NCBI GenBank assembly: GCA_030528965.1
Contig: JAUMXS010000049.1
Coordinates: 1 to 9,294, forward strand
Direction of reading: 5' to 3'
Length of the DNA: 9,294 nucleotides
From: Eubacteriales bacterium
GTDB lineage: Bacteria; Bacillota; Clostridia; Oscillospirales; Oscillospiraceae
In this document: positions 1 to 6,552 of the stretch, piece by piece
How the letters are laid out: each line of letters opens with the position of its first letter
Position numbering within the stretch: position 1 is the stretch's first letter
The notes under the pieces: generated by a model
Database searches by the model: none
What the model was told of the DNA's origin: nothing
The model's input: only the letters and a program-made list of their open reading frames with translations
Translations under genes and position numbers: made by a program

Positions 1-1258
1 TGACCAGATCATACTCCGTCAGCTGCTGCTTAATACGATCCGGGTTCGCCCCCTGGACGTCCATTTTGTTGATCGCGACCACGATGGGGATCCCGGCAGC
101 TTTGGCATGATTAATGCTCTCTACGGTCTGCGGCATGATACCGTCATCCGCCGCCACGACAAGGATGGCAACGTCGGTAACCATTGCGCCGCGCGCACGC
201 ATCGAGGTAAAGGCCTCATGGCCCGGGGTATCCAGGAAAGTGACGGGACTGCCGTCCACTTCCGCGATATAAGCACCGATATGCTGGGTAATGCCGCCGG
301 CCTCGCCCGCGGCCACATTGGCCTGACGGACACGGTCGAGAAGGCTGGTCTTACCGTGGTCGACGTGACCCATAACCACAACGACGGGAGCACGCGGAAC
401 GAGATCTTCTTCGGCGTCCTCATGATCGTCGATCAGGCGCTCTTCCACCGTCACCACGACTTCGTGCTCTACCTTGCAGCCAAGATCCATGGCAACCAGA
501 GCAGCGGTCTCGTAGTCGATAACATCCGACACGGAAGCCATCACGCCCATTTTGATCAGATGGCGGATCACTTCCACAGCCGTCTTCTTCATGCGCGCAG
601 CCAGTTCACCGACATTGATCTCATCGGGGATCTGGACCTTCAGCTGCTGCTTCTTCGCGATCTCAAGCTGCAGACGCTGCAGCTTGTCACGATCCTCCTG
701 ACGACGCTTGGCGGAGGCCATCGCCTGCTGCTGACGCTGCTTCTGTTTATTGGCGATCTTCTCACGCCCACGCTTCATATTCTGAGCGCGTTCGCCGGCC
801 ATATTCTCAAACTTCTCATCAAATTTGGAAAGGTTCGTAGCAGCGGAACCGCGCGTGTCGATAACACGCTTTTCCACGACCTTCTTTTGAGGACGGGGCG
901 CTGCTTCAACGGCTGGAGCCGCCGGCTGCTGCTGACGCTGCTGTGTCTTCTGCGGCTGTTCCGGTTTGCGGGCCGCTACTTCGGGCGCGGGTGCTCCGGC
1001 ATCCTTCTTCGCGGCAGGAGCCTTCGCCTCGGCAGGTTCCGCCGGCTGTGCCGTCACCGCAAATACTTCTTCCAGACTATCGATCTGATTGGTCTGGGTG
1101 AGGAACTCGAAGATGATGTCCAGTTCCGGGTCTTCAAGTACCTGCATATGATTTTTGGGCGCGGCGACATAATCGGTCATGATCTGCGTAATGGTCTTGG
1201 AACCGACGCCAAAATCTTTTGCCACCTCGTGGATTCTGTACTTCTGAAATGAACTCAT
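1..1258 (-). CDS. infB: Translation initiation factor IF-2, N-terminal 419 codons (runs off left edge)
   Basis: IF-2 is the GTPase that brings fMet-tRNA to the 30S subunit and promotes 50S joining in the cytoplasm. Read on the minus strand, the frame is open from the ATG at 1258-1256 to the window edge. An IF2_N helical domain (about residues 1-50, starting [18 protein letters not shown]) is followed by an Ala/Pro/Glu/Gln-rich linker, a Lys/Arg/Gln-rich likely coiled coil (about 150-205) and a second IF2_N-like domain (about 205-260). The G domain then shows G1 GHVDHGKT (297-304), G2 around [11 protein letters not shown]3 DTPGH (343-347) and G4 NKMD (397-400), all intact. The rest of the G domain and domains II-IV lie outside the window. 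An AGGAGG sits 8 nt before the ATG, which overlaps the ylxQ stop codon as ATGA, so translational coupling is likely. Identity is certain; only the truncation by the window limits the call. Confidence 0.97.
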   Translation of the reverse strand, partial: MSSFQKYRIHEVAKDFGVGSKTITQIMTDYVAAPKNHMQVLEDPELDIIFEFLTQTNQIDSLEEVFAVTAQPAEPAEAKAPAAKKDAGAPAPEVAARKPEQPQKTQQRQQQPAAPAVEAAPRPQKKVVEKRVIDTRGSAATNLSKFDEKFENMAGERAQNMKRGREKIANKQKQRQQQAMASAKRRQEDRDKLQRLQLEIAKKQQLKVQIPDEINVGELAARMKKTAVEVIRHLIKMGVMASVSDVIDYETAALVAMDLGCKVEHEVVVTVEERLIDDHEDAEEDLVPRAPVVVVMGHVDHGKTSLLDRVRQANVAAGEAGGITQHIGAYIAEVDGSPVTFLDTPGHEAFTSMRARGAMVTDVAILVVAADDGIMPQTVESINHAKAAGIPIVVAINKMDVQGANPDRIKQQLTEYDLV

Positions 1259-1683
1259 ACCCTGTTCCTCCTCTTGCCCTGTCCGCGGTTTTTCCCGCAG
1301 ACCCTCTTATCGCTTCCGCGCTGCTGCATTTTTGCTTCTTTTTCTGCCAGATCCGCAGCCAATCCGGCATACTGCATATTCTCCTGCGCCAGAGCATCGG
1401 CAAAATGTCTGGCCAATCCAATATCCGTAAATGCCAATACGGTACATCCGACCCGTCCGGTGATCGCGGTCAATTCTTCCTTGGTTGCCGGCAATATCAC
1501 GAACGGTGTTCTGCGTCCGAACACGAAACTCTCCGCCCGACGCCGGGCATTGTCCGAGGCATCGGACGCCAGCATCAGCAGACGTACCTTTCCGGCACGA
1601 ACCGCCTTGCCGCAGTTATCCGCACCTGTTTCCAGAAATCCGGCCTTTCGCGCAATACCAAGGTACTGCAGAGCCTTATTCAT
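1255..1683 (-). CDS. ylxQ: YlxQ, L7Ae/L30e-family RNA-binding protein with a basic C-terminal tail
   Basis: The 142-residue protein begins [15 protein letters not shown], the usual start of YlxQ-type ribosomal L7Ae/L30e/S12e/Gadd45 proteins, which bind kink-turn RNA; the cellular role of YlxQ is not settled. The conserved core runs to about residue 100 ([15 protein letters not shown] at 35-49, then [11 protein letters not shown] and [13 protein letters not shown]). Residues 118-142 form a Lys/Arg/Gly-rich tail that seems longer than the roughly 100-residue family norm and probably adds RNA affinity. I chose the ATG at 1683 over an upstream in-frame ATG at 1761 because it begins the family domain, has GGAG about 8 nt upstream, and the extra 26 residues would lie within ylxR in another frame and look unlike the family. 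It overlaps the ylxR end by 8 nt and infB by 4 nt, so the three genes are probably translationally coupled. Confidence 0.9.
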   Translation of the reverse strand: MNKALQYLGIARKAGFLETGADNCGKAVRAGKVRLLMLASDASDNARRRAESFVFGRRTPFVILPATKEELTAITGRVGCTVLAFTDIGLARHFADALAQENMQYAGLAADLAEKEAKMQQRGSDKRVCGKNRGQGKRRNRV

Positions 1684-1945
1684 CCCCGGTCTCCATTTGC
1701 TCCTGCAGCTGGTGAAAAACCTCTTCCGGAATTTCAACTTCCAGCGCGCGCTCCAGAGCACGTGTCCGGGCCGCTTTCTTCAGACATTCCGCATCGCGGC
1801 ACACATAGGCTCCCCGTCCGGGTTTTTTCCCCCGAAAATCCAGCGAGACCGTTCCTTCGGGTGAGCGTACCACCCGTACCAGCTCCCGCTTGGGTTTCAT
1901 CACACGGCAGCCTGTACACTGGCGCATCGGGATCTTCTTCTGCAT
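1676..1945 (-). CDS. ylxR: YlxR (DUF448) RNA-binding protein, RNase P modulator RnpM family
   Basis: The 89-residue product has the DUF448/YlxR signature: MRQCTGCRVMKPKRELVRVV near the start, the GRGAY motif at 43-47, then YVCRDAECLKKA. Cysteines at 10, 13, 49 and 54 could form a metal site. From the literature, the Bacillus subtilis member has been described as a nucleoid- or RNA-associated protein and as a modulator of RNase P (RnpM); whether that holds here is inference. The ATG at 1945 has GGAGG roughly 9 nt upstream. A second in-frame Met at residue 7 is possible but has no comparable site. The gene starts 70 nt after nusA and ends inside the start of ylxQ, the standard Bacillota arrangement. 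Confidence 0.93.
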   Translation of the reverse strand: MQKKIPMRQCTGCRVMKPKRELVRVVRSPEGTVSLDFRGKKPGRGAYVCRDAECLKKAARTRALERALEVEIPEEVFHQLQEQMETGDE

Positions 1946-1965
1946 TCCCGTTTCCTCCCCGCATT

Positions 1966-2007
1966 CGGCGGCTCATGCCGCCGGGTATATCCGACCGGAG
2001 TATCCGG
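1966..2007 (-). repeat. Two tandem stem-loops between nusA and ylxR
   Basis: The 70-nt gap between nusA and ylxR contains two perfect inverted repeats. The first in transcription order has a CCGGA/TCCGG stem (2007-2003 with 1999-1995) and a 3-nt loop. The second has a 7-bp GC-only stem CGGCGGC/GCCGCCG (1983-1977 with 1972-1966) and a 4-nt loop. Neither is followed by a U-tract, so these are not intrinsic terminators. They could be a NusA or RNase pause or processing point, or could protect the rimP-nusA message end. The second ends close to the ylxR ribosome binding site without covering it. Function is inferred only from position and pairing. Confidence 0.5.
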
Positions 2008-2015
2008 ACAGGAAA

Positions 2016-3035
2016 TCATTCCTGCGCTTCGCTCTCCGGTTTGATGTCGATCTTATATCCCGTAAGCTTTGCGGCCAGACGGGCGTTCTGGCCTTCCTTG
2101 CCGATGGCAAGAGAAAGCTGTCCGTCAGGCACAACTACCCGGCAGTTTTTCCCTTCGTCCAGCAGCGTGACCGAAACCACTTCTGCGGGCGAAAGCGCCG
2201 CTGCGATATACAGTTCGGGATCCTCACTATACTTCACGATATCGATCTTCTCTCCGCCCAGTTCCGAAACGATGCTGGATACACGTCCGCCCTTCGGACC
2301 GACACAGGCGCCGATGGGATCGACATCCGGATCGTTTGACCAGACCGCCATCTTCGTGCGGCTTCCCGCCTCACGGGCGATAGAACGGATCTCCACCGTG
2401 CCGTCAAAGATCTCCGGCACTTCCAGCTCGAACAAGCGCTTTACAAGGCCGGGATGGGTCCGGGAAATGAGAACCTGCGGACCGCGGGTGGAACGACGAA
2501 CTTCTACCACGTAAACCTTTACGCGATCGCCTTCGGTCAGCTCTTCGCCCTTGATGCGTTCGGTGGCGGCAAGCATGGCCTCCGTGTATTCCGAATTGGA
2601 CTGGATCTTGATGGAAACGCTGCCGCTGCGCGGCTCCACGCGCGACACGACGCCGGTCAGGATCTCATGCTCCTTGGAGGTAAACTCCTCATAGGTGATA
2701 CCCCGTTCCGCTTCACGAATCCCCTGGATAATAACCTGTTTGGCAGCCTGAGCCGCGATACGTCCAAACTTCTTTGTCTCCACGGGGATACCTATGACAT
2801 CCCCCAGAGCCGGGTGTTTCGCATAACGGCGCGCTTCTTCCACCGTAAGCTCCACGGCCGGAGACTCCACCGTCTCAACGACGGTTTTCTGGACGACAAC
2901 ATTATCCGCGCAGTCCGGATTGTCGCGGCGGAAAGCGGCCAGAAGCGCCTGGTTGATCTTATCCAGCATATAGGCCTTCGGAATATTTTTCTCCCGCTCG
3001 ATATCCTCAATAGCGGCAAAAAATTCAGCGTTCAT
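2016..3035 (-). CDS. nusA: Transcription termination/antitermination factor NusA
   Basis: NusA binds RNA polymerase near the RNA exit channel and modulates pausing, intrinsic termination and antitermination. The 339 residues contain, in order, the polymerase-binding N-terminal domain (about 1-125, with KIAAFRR-like helices around 26-37 and the ETKKFGRIAAQAAKQVI segment at 86-102), an S1 domain (about 125-190), KH1 with GPKG at 246-249 and KH2 with GKEG at 312-315. The linker ISRTHPGLVKRLFELEVPEI (190-209) and REAGSRTKMAV are close to universal in NusA. It stops just after KH2, as usual for Bacillota, and lacks the acidic C-terminal repeats of proteobacterial NusA. An AAAGGAAG ribosome site lies about 11 nt before the ATG. 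It follows rimP by 45-75 nt depending on annotation limits and is expected to be expressed from the promoter at 3639-3667. Confidence 0.97.
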   Translation of the reverse strand: MNAEFFAAIEDIEREKNIPKAYMLDKINQALLAAFRRDNPDCADNVVVQKTVVETVESPAVELTVEEARRYAKHPALGDVIGIPVETKKFGRIAAQAAKQVIIQGIREAERGITYEEFTSKEHEILTGVVSRVEPRSGSVSIKIQSNSEYTEAMLAATERIKGEELTEGDRVKVYVVEVRRSTRGPQVLISRTHPGLVKRLFELEVPEIFDGTVEIRSIAREAGSRTKMAVWSNDPDVDPIGACVGPKGGRVSSIVSELGGEKIDIVKYSEDPELYIAAALSPAEVVSVTLLDEGKNCRVVVPDGQLSLAIGKEGQNARLAAKLTGYKIDIKPESEAQE

Positions 3036-3080
3036 AATCTATGTGACTTCCTTTCGGTTCGTTCGTCGGCTTCAGCCCGC

Positions 3081-3533
3081 TCAGACTATCCGCAGGCGAA
3101 CCTGCGCAATTTGTTCTTTCTCAAAACGCAGTTCCTGCGTACCCACGGCCACGGTCACCGCACCGTCATCATACGCAAGCAGCTTACCCACACAGTTTTT
3201 GCGCCCGTCAACCAAGCGATAGAATTTTACCTCTACATTTTCTCCCATAAAACGGGAAAAATCAGACGGTCGGCGCAAAGTTCTCTCCGCACCGGCAGAA
3301 CTGACTTCAAAGGTATAGCTCTCCGGGATGGGATCCGCTTCGTCCAGGATGGGATCCAGCGCACGGCTGAATGCCTCACAGTCATCGATCCCGACTCCGG
3401 CAGCCTTATCGATATATACGCGCAATATCCGCGTACCGGCTTCTTTTACATACTCTACATCCCAGATCTCGCAGCCCTGGCTCTCCGCCACAGGTGCCGC
3501 AAGGCTCCATACTGTATCCGTAATTTTACTCAT
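3081..3533 (-). CDS. rimP: Ribosome maturation factor RimP
   Basis: RimP assists 30S subunit maturation. The 150-residue protein has both family domains: an alpha/beta N-terminal half with DVEYVKEAG (25-33), LRVYIDK (37-43) and IDDCE (49-53), the signature EVSSAGAERTL (76-86), and an SH3-like C-terminal half (about 90-150). The signature normally reads EVSSPG; here the Pro is Ala. I place the start at 3533 because MSKITDTVWSLAAPVAE matches where RimP proteins usually begin and GGAAGG lies upstream, although 12 nt is a long spacing. An in-frame ATG at 3563 would add 10 residues (MSENGRQNAA) and has no clear ribosome site, but cannot be excluded. It is the first gene of the nusA-infB operon. 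Confidence 0.94.
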   Translation of the reverse strand: MSKITDTVWSLAAPVAESQGCEIWDVEYVKEAGTRILRVYIDKAAGVGIDDCEAFSRALDPILDEADPIPESYTFEVSSAGAERTLRRPSDFSRFMGENVEVKFYRLVDGRKNCVGKLLAYDDGAVTVAVGTQELRFEKEQIAQVRLRIV

Positions 3534-3566
3534 CGCAGCGTTTTGCCTTCCATTTTCTGACATTTA

Positions 3567-3620
3567 TTATGCGCTCAACAAAAAGAGTGGGATGCAACCC
3601 ACTCTTTTCATTACTTCCAT
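3567..3620 (-). other. Possible 17-codon leader ORF overlapping the rimP leader hairpin
   Basis: Within the rimP leader an open frame reads MEVMKRVGCIPLFLLSA and ends in two tandem TAA codons directly before the in-frame ATG at 3563. Both arms of the leader hairpin lie inside it, so a translating ribosome would melt the hairpin. Against translation: the first ATG is only about 12 nt from the predicted transcript start with no Shine-Dalgarno sequence, and for the second ATG (3611) a GGAAG is only 2 nt away, which is too close. The peptide may simply be the unavoidable reading of the hairpin. Recorded as a weak candidate. Confidence 0.15.
3580..3608 (-). terminator. Terminator-like hairpin in the rimP-nusA leader (probable attenuator)
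   Basis: A perfect 11-bp inverted repeat AAAAGAGTGGG/CCCACTCTTTT (3608-3598 with 3591-3581) has a 6-nt loop. On the minus strand it is followed by a short U-tract, five T (3584-3580, partly in the stem), then G, TT and G. It lies downstream of the promoter at 3639-3667 and about 50 nt before the rimP start, so it belongs to the operon's own leader. It does not cover the rimP ribosome site, which points to transcriptional rather than translational control. The interrupted U-tract is typical of terminators that need NusA, and in Bacillus subtilis NusA is reported to autoregulate this operon by leader termination. NusA feedback here is inferred from that precedent. Confidence 0.75.
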
Positions 3621-3638
3621 AATCAAACAACTATAGAG

Positions 3639-3667
3639 AGTATACCATTGAGTCGCAGTGATTGCAA
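3639..3667 (-). promoter_or_regulatory. Sigma-A promoter of the rimP-nusA-ylxR-ylxQ-infB operon
   Basis: Read on the minus strand, TTGCAA (3667-3662) is a -35 element and TATACT (3644-3639) a -10 element with exactly 17 nt between them. The bases TGG directly before the -10 make an extended -10 (TGnTATACT). The predicted start is an A near 3632, giving a leader of about 100 nt to the rimP start at 3533. No comparable match lies nearer to rimP. Confidence 0.75.
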
Positions 3668-3700
3668 GTCTTTTTTTGCGCTTCCGTCCTTTCCGGGACG

Positions 3701-3751
3701 CTTTCATTTTTTACCCGAAAACGCGGGTTTTTCAGGCGTGCATTATGAAAG
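3701..3751 (-). repeat. Branched inverted repeat at the 3' end of the propeller gene
   Basis: An outer 7-bp pair CTTTCAT/ATGAAAG (3751-3745 with 3707-3701) begins at the last codons of the propeller gene, including the first base of its stop, and encloses an inner 5-bp hairpin ACCCG/CGGGT (3713-3717 with 3724-3728, 6-nt loop). A further 5-bp hairpin (CGTCC 3685-3689 with GGACG 3696-3700) follows. In the gene's own direction these are followed by A-runs, not U-runs, so they are not classical intrinsic terminators. Read on the plus strand the inner hairpin is followed by TTTTT, but no plus-strand gene points here. They may mark or protect the 3' end, or the transcript may continue into rimP. 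Confidence 0.4.
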
Positions 3752-5569
3752 TTTAAACGCGTGTATACCCCTTGTACGAGTGCCCAGGACCACCGTGCTG
3801 CCATAGACGGCAGGACTGGCTTCCGTCGTACTGGCGAGGTCTGTTGAGTCAAGCAGTTCACCGCTCCGGGCGTCCAGAAGATAAACGCCGCCGCGCGAGC
3901 TGCAGTTGATGATGTAGCCGTCTCCGTTTCCGTCATACACGAGGACGGGAGAACTCCAGCCGTAGGAAGGCGTCTCGTATTCCCAGACGATCTCACCGGT
4001 CTGTTTATCAAACGCCGCCAGAACGCCGCTCTCTGCGGAAGGCGTGCGCGCAATGGGGAAATAGATCAGATCGGAGACATTGTTTTTTCCGATTGCCGGG
4101 GATCCCTGCACACCGCCGGACAGGTCCTTTACGGTATAACAGGTATAGTCCGTCTGCCATACGATCTCTCCGGTCACGGCATCGATCTTCCATACAGGGA
4201 TCACAGCCGTAGTATAAGAGCGCCAGCCATAATGGAAGCTGGTGCTGATATAGACATAGGGATGCCCGTCCTCCAGTTCCAGAACCGGTGTGCAGTTCGT
4301 GTCATCCAGCACGTTCTGGACCCATTCGAGCTCCAGTGTTCCCAGATCCAGACACATAAGGTTTCCGCCGTTGTCCGGCATGATGAGATGGCCGCGCCAG
4401 CAGACAGCGGAAGCTTCCATGCCAAGCCACATGCCGCGGTTGGCCGAATACCGCCACTTGACGAGTTCCGGTTCCAGACTGAGTTCACCTGTCTCCGCAT
4501 CATAGGAGGAATTCAGCCTTGCAAGATACAGGATGCCGTTTTCGCCCGGATACACGAGCGTATCCGTCGTCACATCCACCAGCGGCGAAGAATCGAACAT
4601 ATGCCAGGCACGAAGAGCGAAACTGTCATACTGGCCGAATTCATACAGAATAGAAAAATCCAGAAGGCTGATCACGAATACCTTCGCACCGCCGCGGGTA
4701 CTGTCAATTCCGGCTCCAAGATACAGGATCGGATATCCGCGCGGATCCAAAGCTCCTGCGCCCTTGAATACATAGCCAAGATACAGGCTGTCACGTGTTG
4801 CGGCGCCCGTCTCCAGATCGAGGAAATACACATAGCCATCCATCGATGCATAGATCACTTCGACGAGGGACTCCTTTTCCTGTGCCCACTCGTACATATT
4901 CATATGCTGCTTCGTTTCTTCCGGCCACCGGACGATCAGCGGCTGTCCCGTCCAGCCGTTGCCTCCCCATCCGGAACCGTCCGCACCCGTGAGCGTACCT
5001 GTGGATTTCGTCCAGATTTCTTCGAAGGTGCCGTCGAGAATGTTGGCCACGCCATAGGAAGCCGTATCACGGAAATTGTTTCCGCGGAAAGTGATCACGC
5101 CCGGCAGAGCACTGTAATCCTCACCAAGACCAAAATCCGGTACCGTTTCGCTCTCATAAGTCTCAACGATCTCTCCCGCGACCATAACAGCGGTCCCGGT
5201 TATGTAATGCGACGGATCCGTTGAATCCACCGCCGCAGGGTCATACGGAATCGGGGTTGGTTCCGGCGTTTCCGTCACTGTCGGTTCCGGCTCTTCCACA
5301 GCCGGCGTTTCCTCCGCCGACGGCTCCGTTCCCGGGGTCTCCGTCACAGGTTCGGAAGGCATGGGGGAATTATCGGCCGACGCGATCGGAGGCTCGGGGA
5401 TATCCACTCCACGATCCAGATGCAGCCGTCCGATGACCAGGACCGACAAAATGCACAGAAGCAGCGACAGGACGATGACCGGTACCGCGCGGCCGCGTTT
5501 CTTCTGCTTCGCCCGGGTCTTACCCGCATTTGATTTTATCGTTCTCGTTTTATAAGCAGTTCGACTCAT
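3743..5569 (-). CDS. Membrane-anchored PQQ-like beta-propeller protein of unknown function
   Basis: The 608-residue product starts with a very basic cytoplasmic segment (1-28), one membrane anchor (about 28-47, VPVIVLSLLLCILSVLVIG) and a Pro/Glu/Thr-rich spacer (about 57-110) of the kind that spans a cell wall. The remainder (about 150-608) is a likely beta-propeller: repeated strands such as GYVYFLDLETGA (245-256), GNLMCLDLGTLELEW (402-416), KIDAVTGEIVWQTDY (461-475), AAFDKQTGEIVWEYE (518-532) and GVYLLDARSGELLDS (561-575) match the Trp-containing repeats of PQQ-dehydrogenase-like and BamB-like proteins. DGNGDG at 546-551 looks like a calcium loop. There is no lipobox or catalytic signature, so I infer a scaffold or binding role outside the membrane. 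The ATG has GGGGA about 9 nt upstream. It lies 16 nt after the rhomboid-like gene, so the two share an operon. Fold confident, function unknown. Confidence 0.88.
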   Translation of the reverse strand: MSRTAYKTRTIKSNAGKTRAKQKKRGRAVPVIVLSLLLCILSVLVIGRLHLDRGVDIPEPPIASADNSPMPSEPVTETPGTEPSAEETPAVEEPEPTVTETPEPTPIPYDPAAVDSTDPSHYITGTAVMVAGEIVETYESETVPDFGLGEDYSALPGVITFRGNNFRDTASYGVANILDGTFEEIWTKSTGTLTGADGSGWGGNGWTGQPLIVRWPEETKQHMNMYEWAQEKESLVEVIYASMDGYVYFLDLETGAATRDSLYLGYVFKGAGALDPRGYPILYLGAGIDSTRGGAKVFVISLLDFSILYEFGQYDSFALRAWHMFDSSPLVDVTTDTLVYPGENGILYLARLNSSYDAETGELSLEPELVKWRYSANRGMWLGMEASAVCWRGHLIMPDNGGNLMCLDLGTLELEWVQNVLDDTNCTPVLELEDGHPYVYISTSFHYGWRSYTTAVIPVWKIDAVTGEIVWQTDYTCYTVKDLSGGVQGSPAIGKNNVSDLIYFPIARTPSAESGVLAAFDKQTGEIVWEYETPSYGWSSPVLVYDGNGDGYIINCSSRGGVYLLDARSGELLDSTDLASTTEASPAVYGSTVVLGTRTRGIHAFKLS

Positions 5570-5585
5570 AAATCATTTCCCCATT

Positions 5586-6428
5586 CTATTCAGTGAAATG
5601 GACATGATTGGCGATATGATCCTCACAGAAGCAATGATATCCCGCGCAGCGGGAACAATAACGAAACTCCAGATCCGGGTAATCCGTATCGGTGCGCCCG
5701 CAGACCGCACATTTATGCCGATAAGGCCGGGCGTTCTGTTCTTTCCGGATTTTCGCCGCTTCCCTTCGGAAATTCACGGTATTGGCACGGTAGCGCACCG
5801 AGGAAGGACGAAGGGCCGAAAACAGATCTCCGCCGCAGAAAAGAAGGAAGTTTGCAATGGCAACAAGCGGAAGCAGATTGACCGGGAAGGGATTGACAAA
5901 TACCGCATAGAGAAAGAACGCTCCGTCCAGCAGTGCCAGCCACTTGATTTTGATCGGAATGAAGAAAAACAGCAGCACACGCTGTTCCGGATACAAAGCG
6001 GCAAAGGCAAAAAACATCGACATGTAAATATAGCTCGCGGTAACATAAACATTCCAGCCGAGAAAATAGACCACAAAGGCATACAGAATGTTGAACAAGA
6101 CGCCCGACATGAAGAACAGGGTAAACCGCCCCGGTCCCCAGGCATGTTCCAGCGACGAGCCGATGTAATAAAAGAAGTACAGGAAAATTATGACCCAAAG
6201 TCCGCTGGCTTCGGGTATCAGCGCAAAGGTTACCAGGCGCCATACCTCGCCCCTGAGTACAGATGCGGGATTCAGCGCCAGCCAGTAATAAAACATTCCG
6301 GTGGTATCCATGCTGCCAAACAGAAACACCGCAGCGTTTCCGATCACGACATAGAGCATCAGATTCGGGATCCCAAAGTTCGGATGCTTCGCACAGAAAC
6401 GATCCACCATACGCATAAATGCTCTCAA
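5586..6428 (-). CDS. Rhomboid-like multi-pass membrane protein with C-terminal zinc-binding domain, probably not a protease
   Basis: The 280-residue protein has about six hydrophobic segments between 22 and 205, then a soluble cytosolic-looking tail. Rhomboid features are GEVWRLVTFALIP (60-72), the segment YYIGSSLEHAWGPGRF (87-102) and LYPEQRVLLFFFIPIKIKW (145-163), equivalent to the region after the catalytic Ser in rhomboids. At the GxSG active-site position it has TASY (130-133), which keeps a Ser (132) but loses both Gly. In the last membrane segment (IANFLLFCGG, 191-200) the catalytic His is absent; the only His residues are at 15, 95 and in the tail. I therefore infer a pseudoprotease. 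The tail has CxxC (240, 243) and CxxC (258, 261) followed by HCFCEDH and HVH (265-277), a likely one- or two-zinc site. Translation starts at TTG (6428): AAAGGAG lies 6 nt before it, but 18 nt from the first ATG (6416). First gene of an operon with the propeller gene. Confidence 0.87.
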   Translation of the reverse strand: MRAFMRMVDRFCAKHPNFGIPNLMLYVVIGNAAVFLFGSMDTTGMFYYWLALNPASVLRGEVWRLVTFALIPEASGLWVIIFLYFFYYIGSSLEHAWGPGRFTLFFMSGVLFNILYAFVVYFLGWNVYVTASYIYMSMFFAFAALYPEQRVLLFFFIPIKIKWLALLDGAFFLYAVFVNPFPVNLLPLVAIANFLLFCGGDLFSALRPSSVRYRANTVNFRREAAKIRKEQNARPYRHKCAVCGRTDTDYPDLEFRYCSRCAGYHCFCEDHIANHVHFTE

Positions 6429-6434
6429 AACAAT

Positions 6435-6441
6435 CTCCTTT
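6435..6441 (-). promoter_or_regulatory. Strong ribosome binding site that fixes a TTG start for the rhomboid-like gene
   Basis: AAAGGAG (6441-6435, minus strand) stands 6 nt before the in-frame TTG at 6428-6426. The first ATG in frame is 12 nt further on and would be too distant, so TTG is the preferred start. The rare start codon after a near-perfect Shine-Dalgarno sequence suggests deliberately moderate translation. Confidence 0.75.
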
Positions 6442-6501
6442 CCCCAAAAAACAGAGAAACATCAAATGAGAATGCCAAAACCTGTGCAGAATAGAAGTCC
6501 A

Positions 6502-6552
6502 CCGCGTTTTTGCGGGTAAAACCCGTATCGATGCGCGATCTTCTCCGAAGAT
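6502..6552 (-). repeat. Hairpins in the leader of the rhomboid-propeller operon, two of them mutually exclusive
   Basis: In the roughly 156-nt leader, the first hairpin is ATCTTC/GAAGAT (6552-6547 with 6543-6538, 3-nt loop). Next, CGGGT/ACCCG (6525-6521 with 6517-6513, loop of 3) competes with CCGC/GCGG (6515-6512 with 6505-6502), since both use bases 6513-6515. None is followed by a U-run in the direction of the operon. On the plus strand the first hairpin is followed by TTTTTATTT and could stop antisense transcription. The stems are short, so regulation is only a possibility. Confidence 0.35.

Noticed and set aside
107..1252. Long open frame on the plus strand, 381 codons
   Set aside because: It lies antisense to infB, whose G1, G3 and G4 motifs are intact on the minus strand. 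The plus-strand translation is Leu/Arg/His-rich with no domain and no ribosome site.
1219..3560. Long plus-strand frames opposite ylxQ, ylxR, nusA and rimP
   Set aside because: They are shadows caused by GC-rich codon bias. The minus-strand genes have clear family motifs and ribosome sites.
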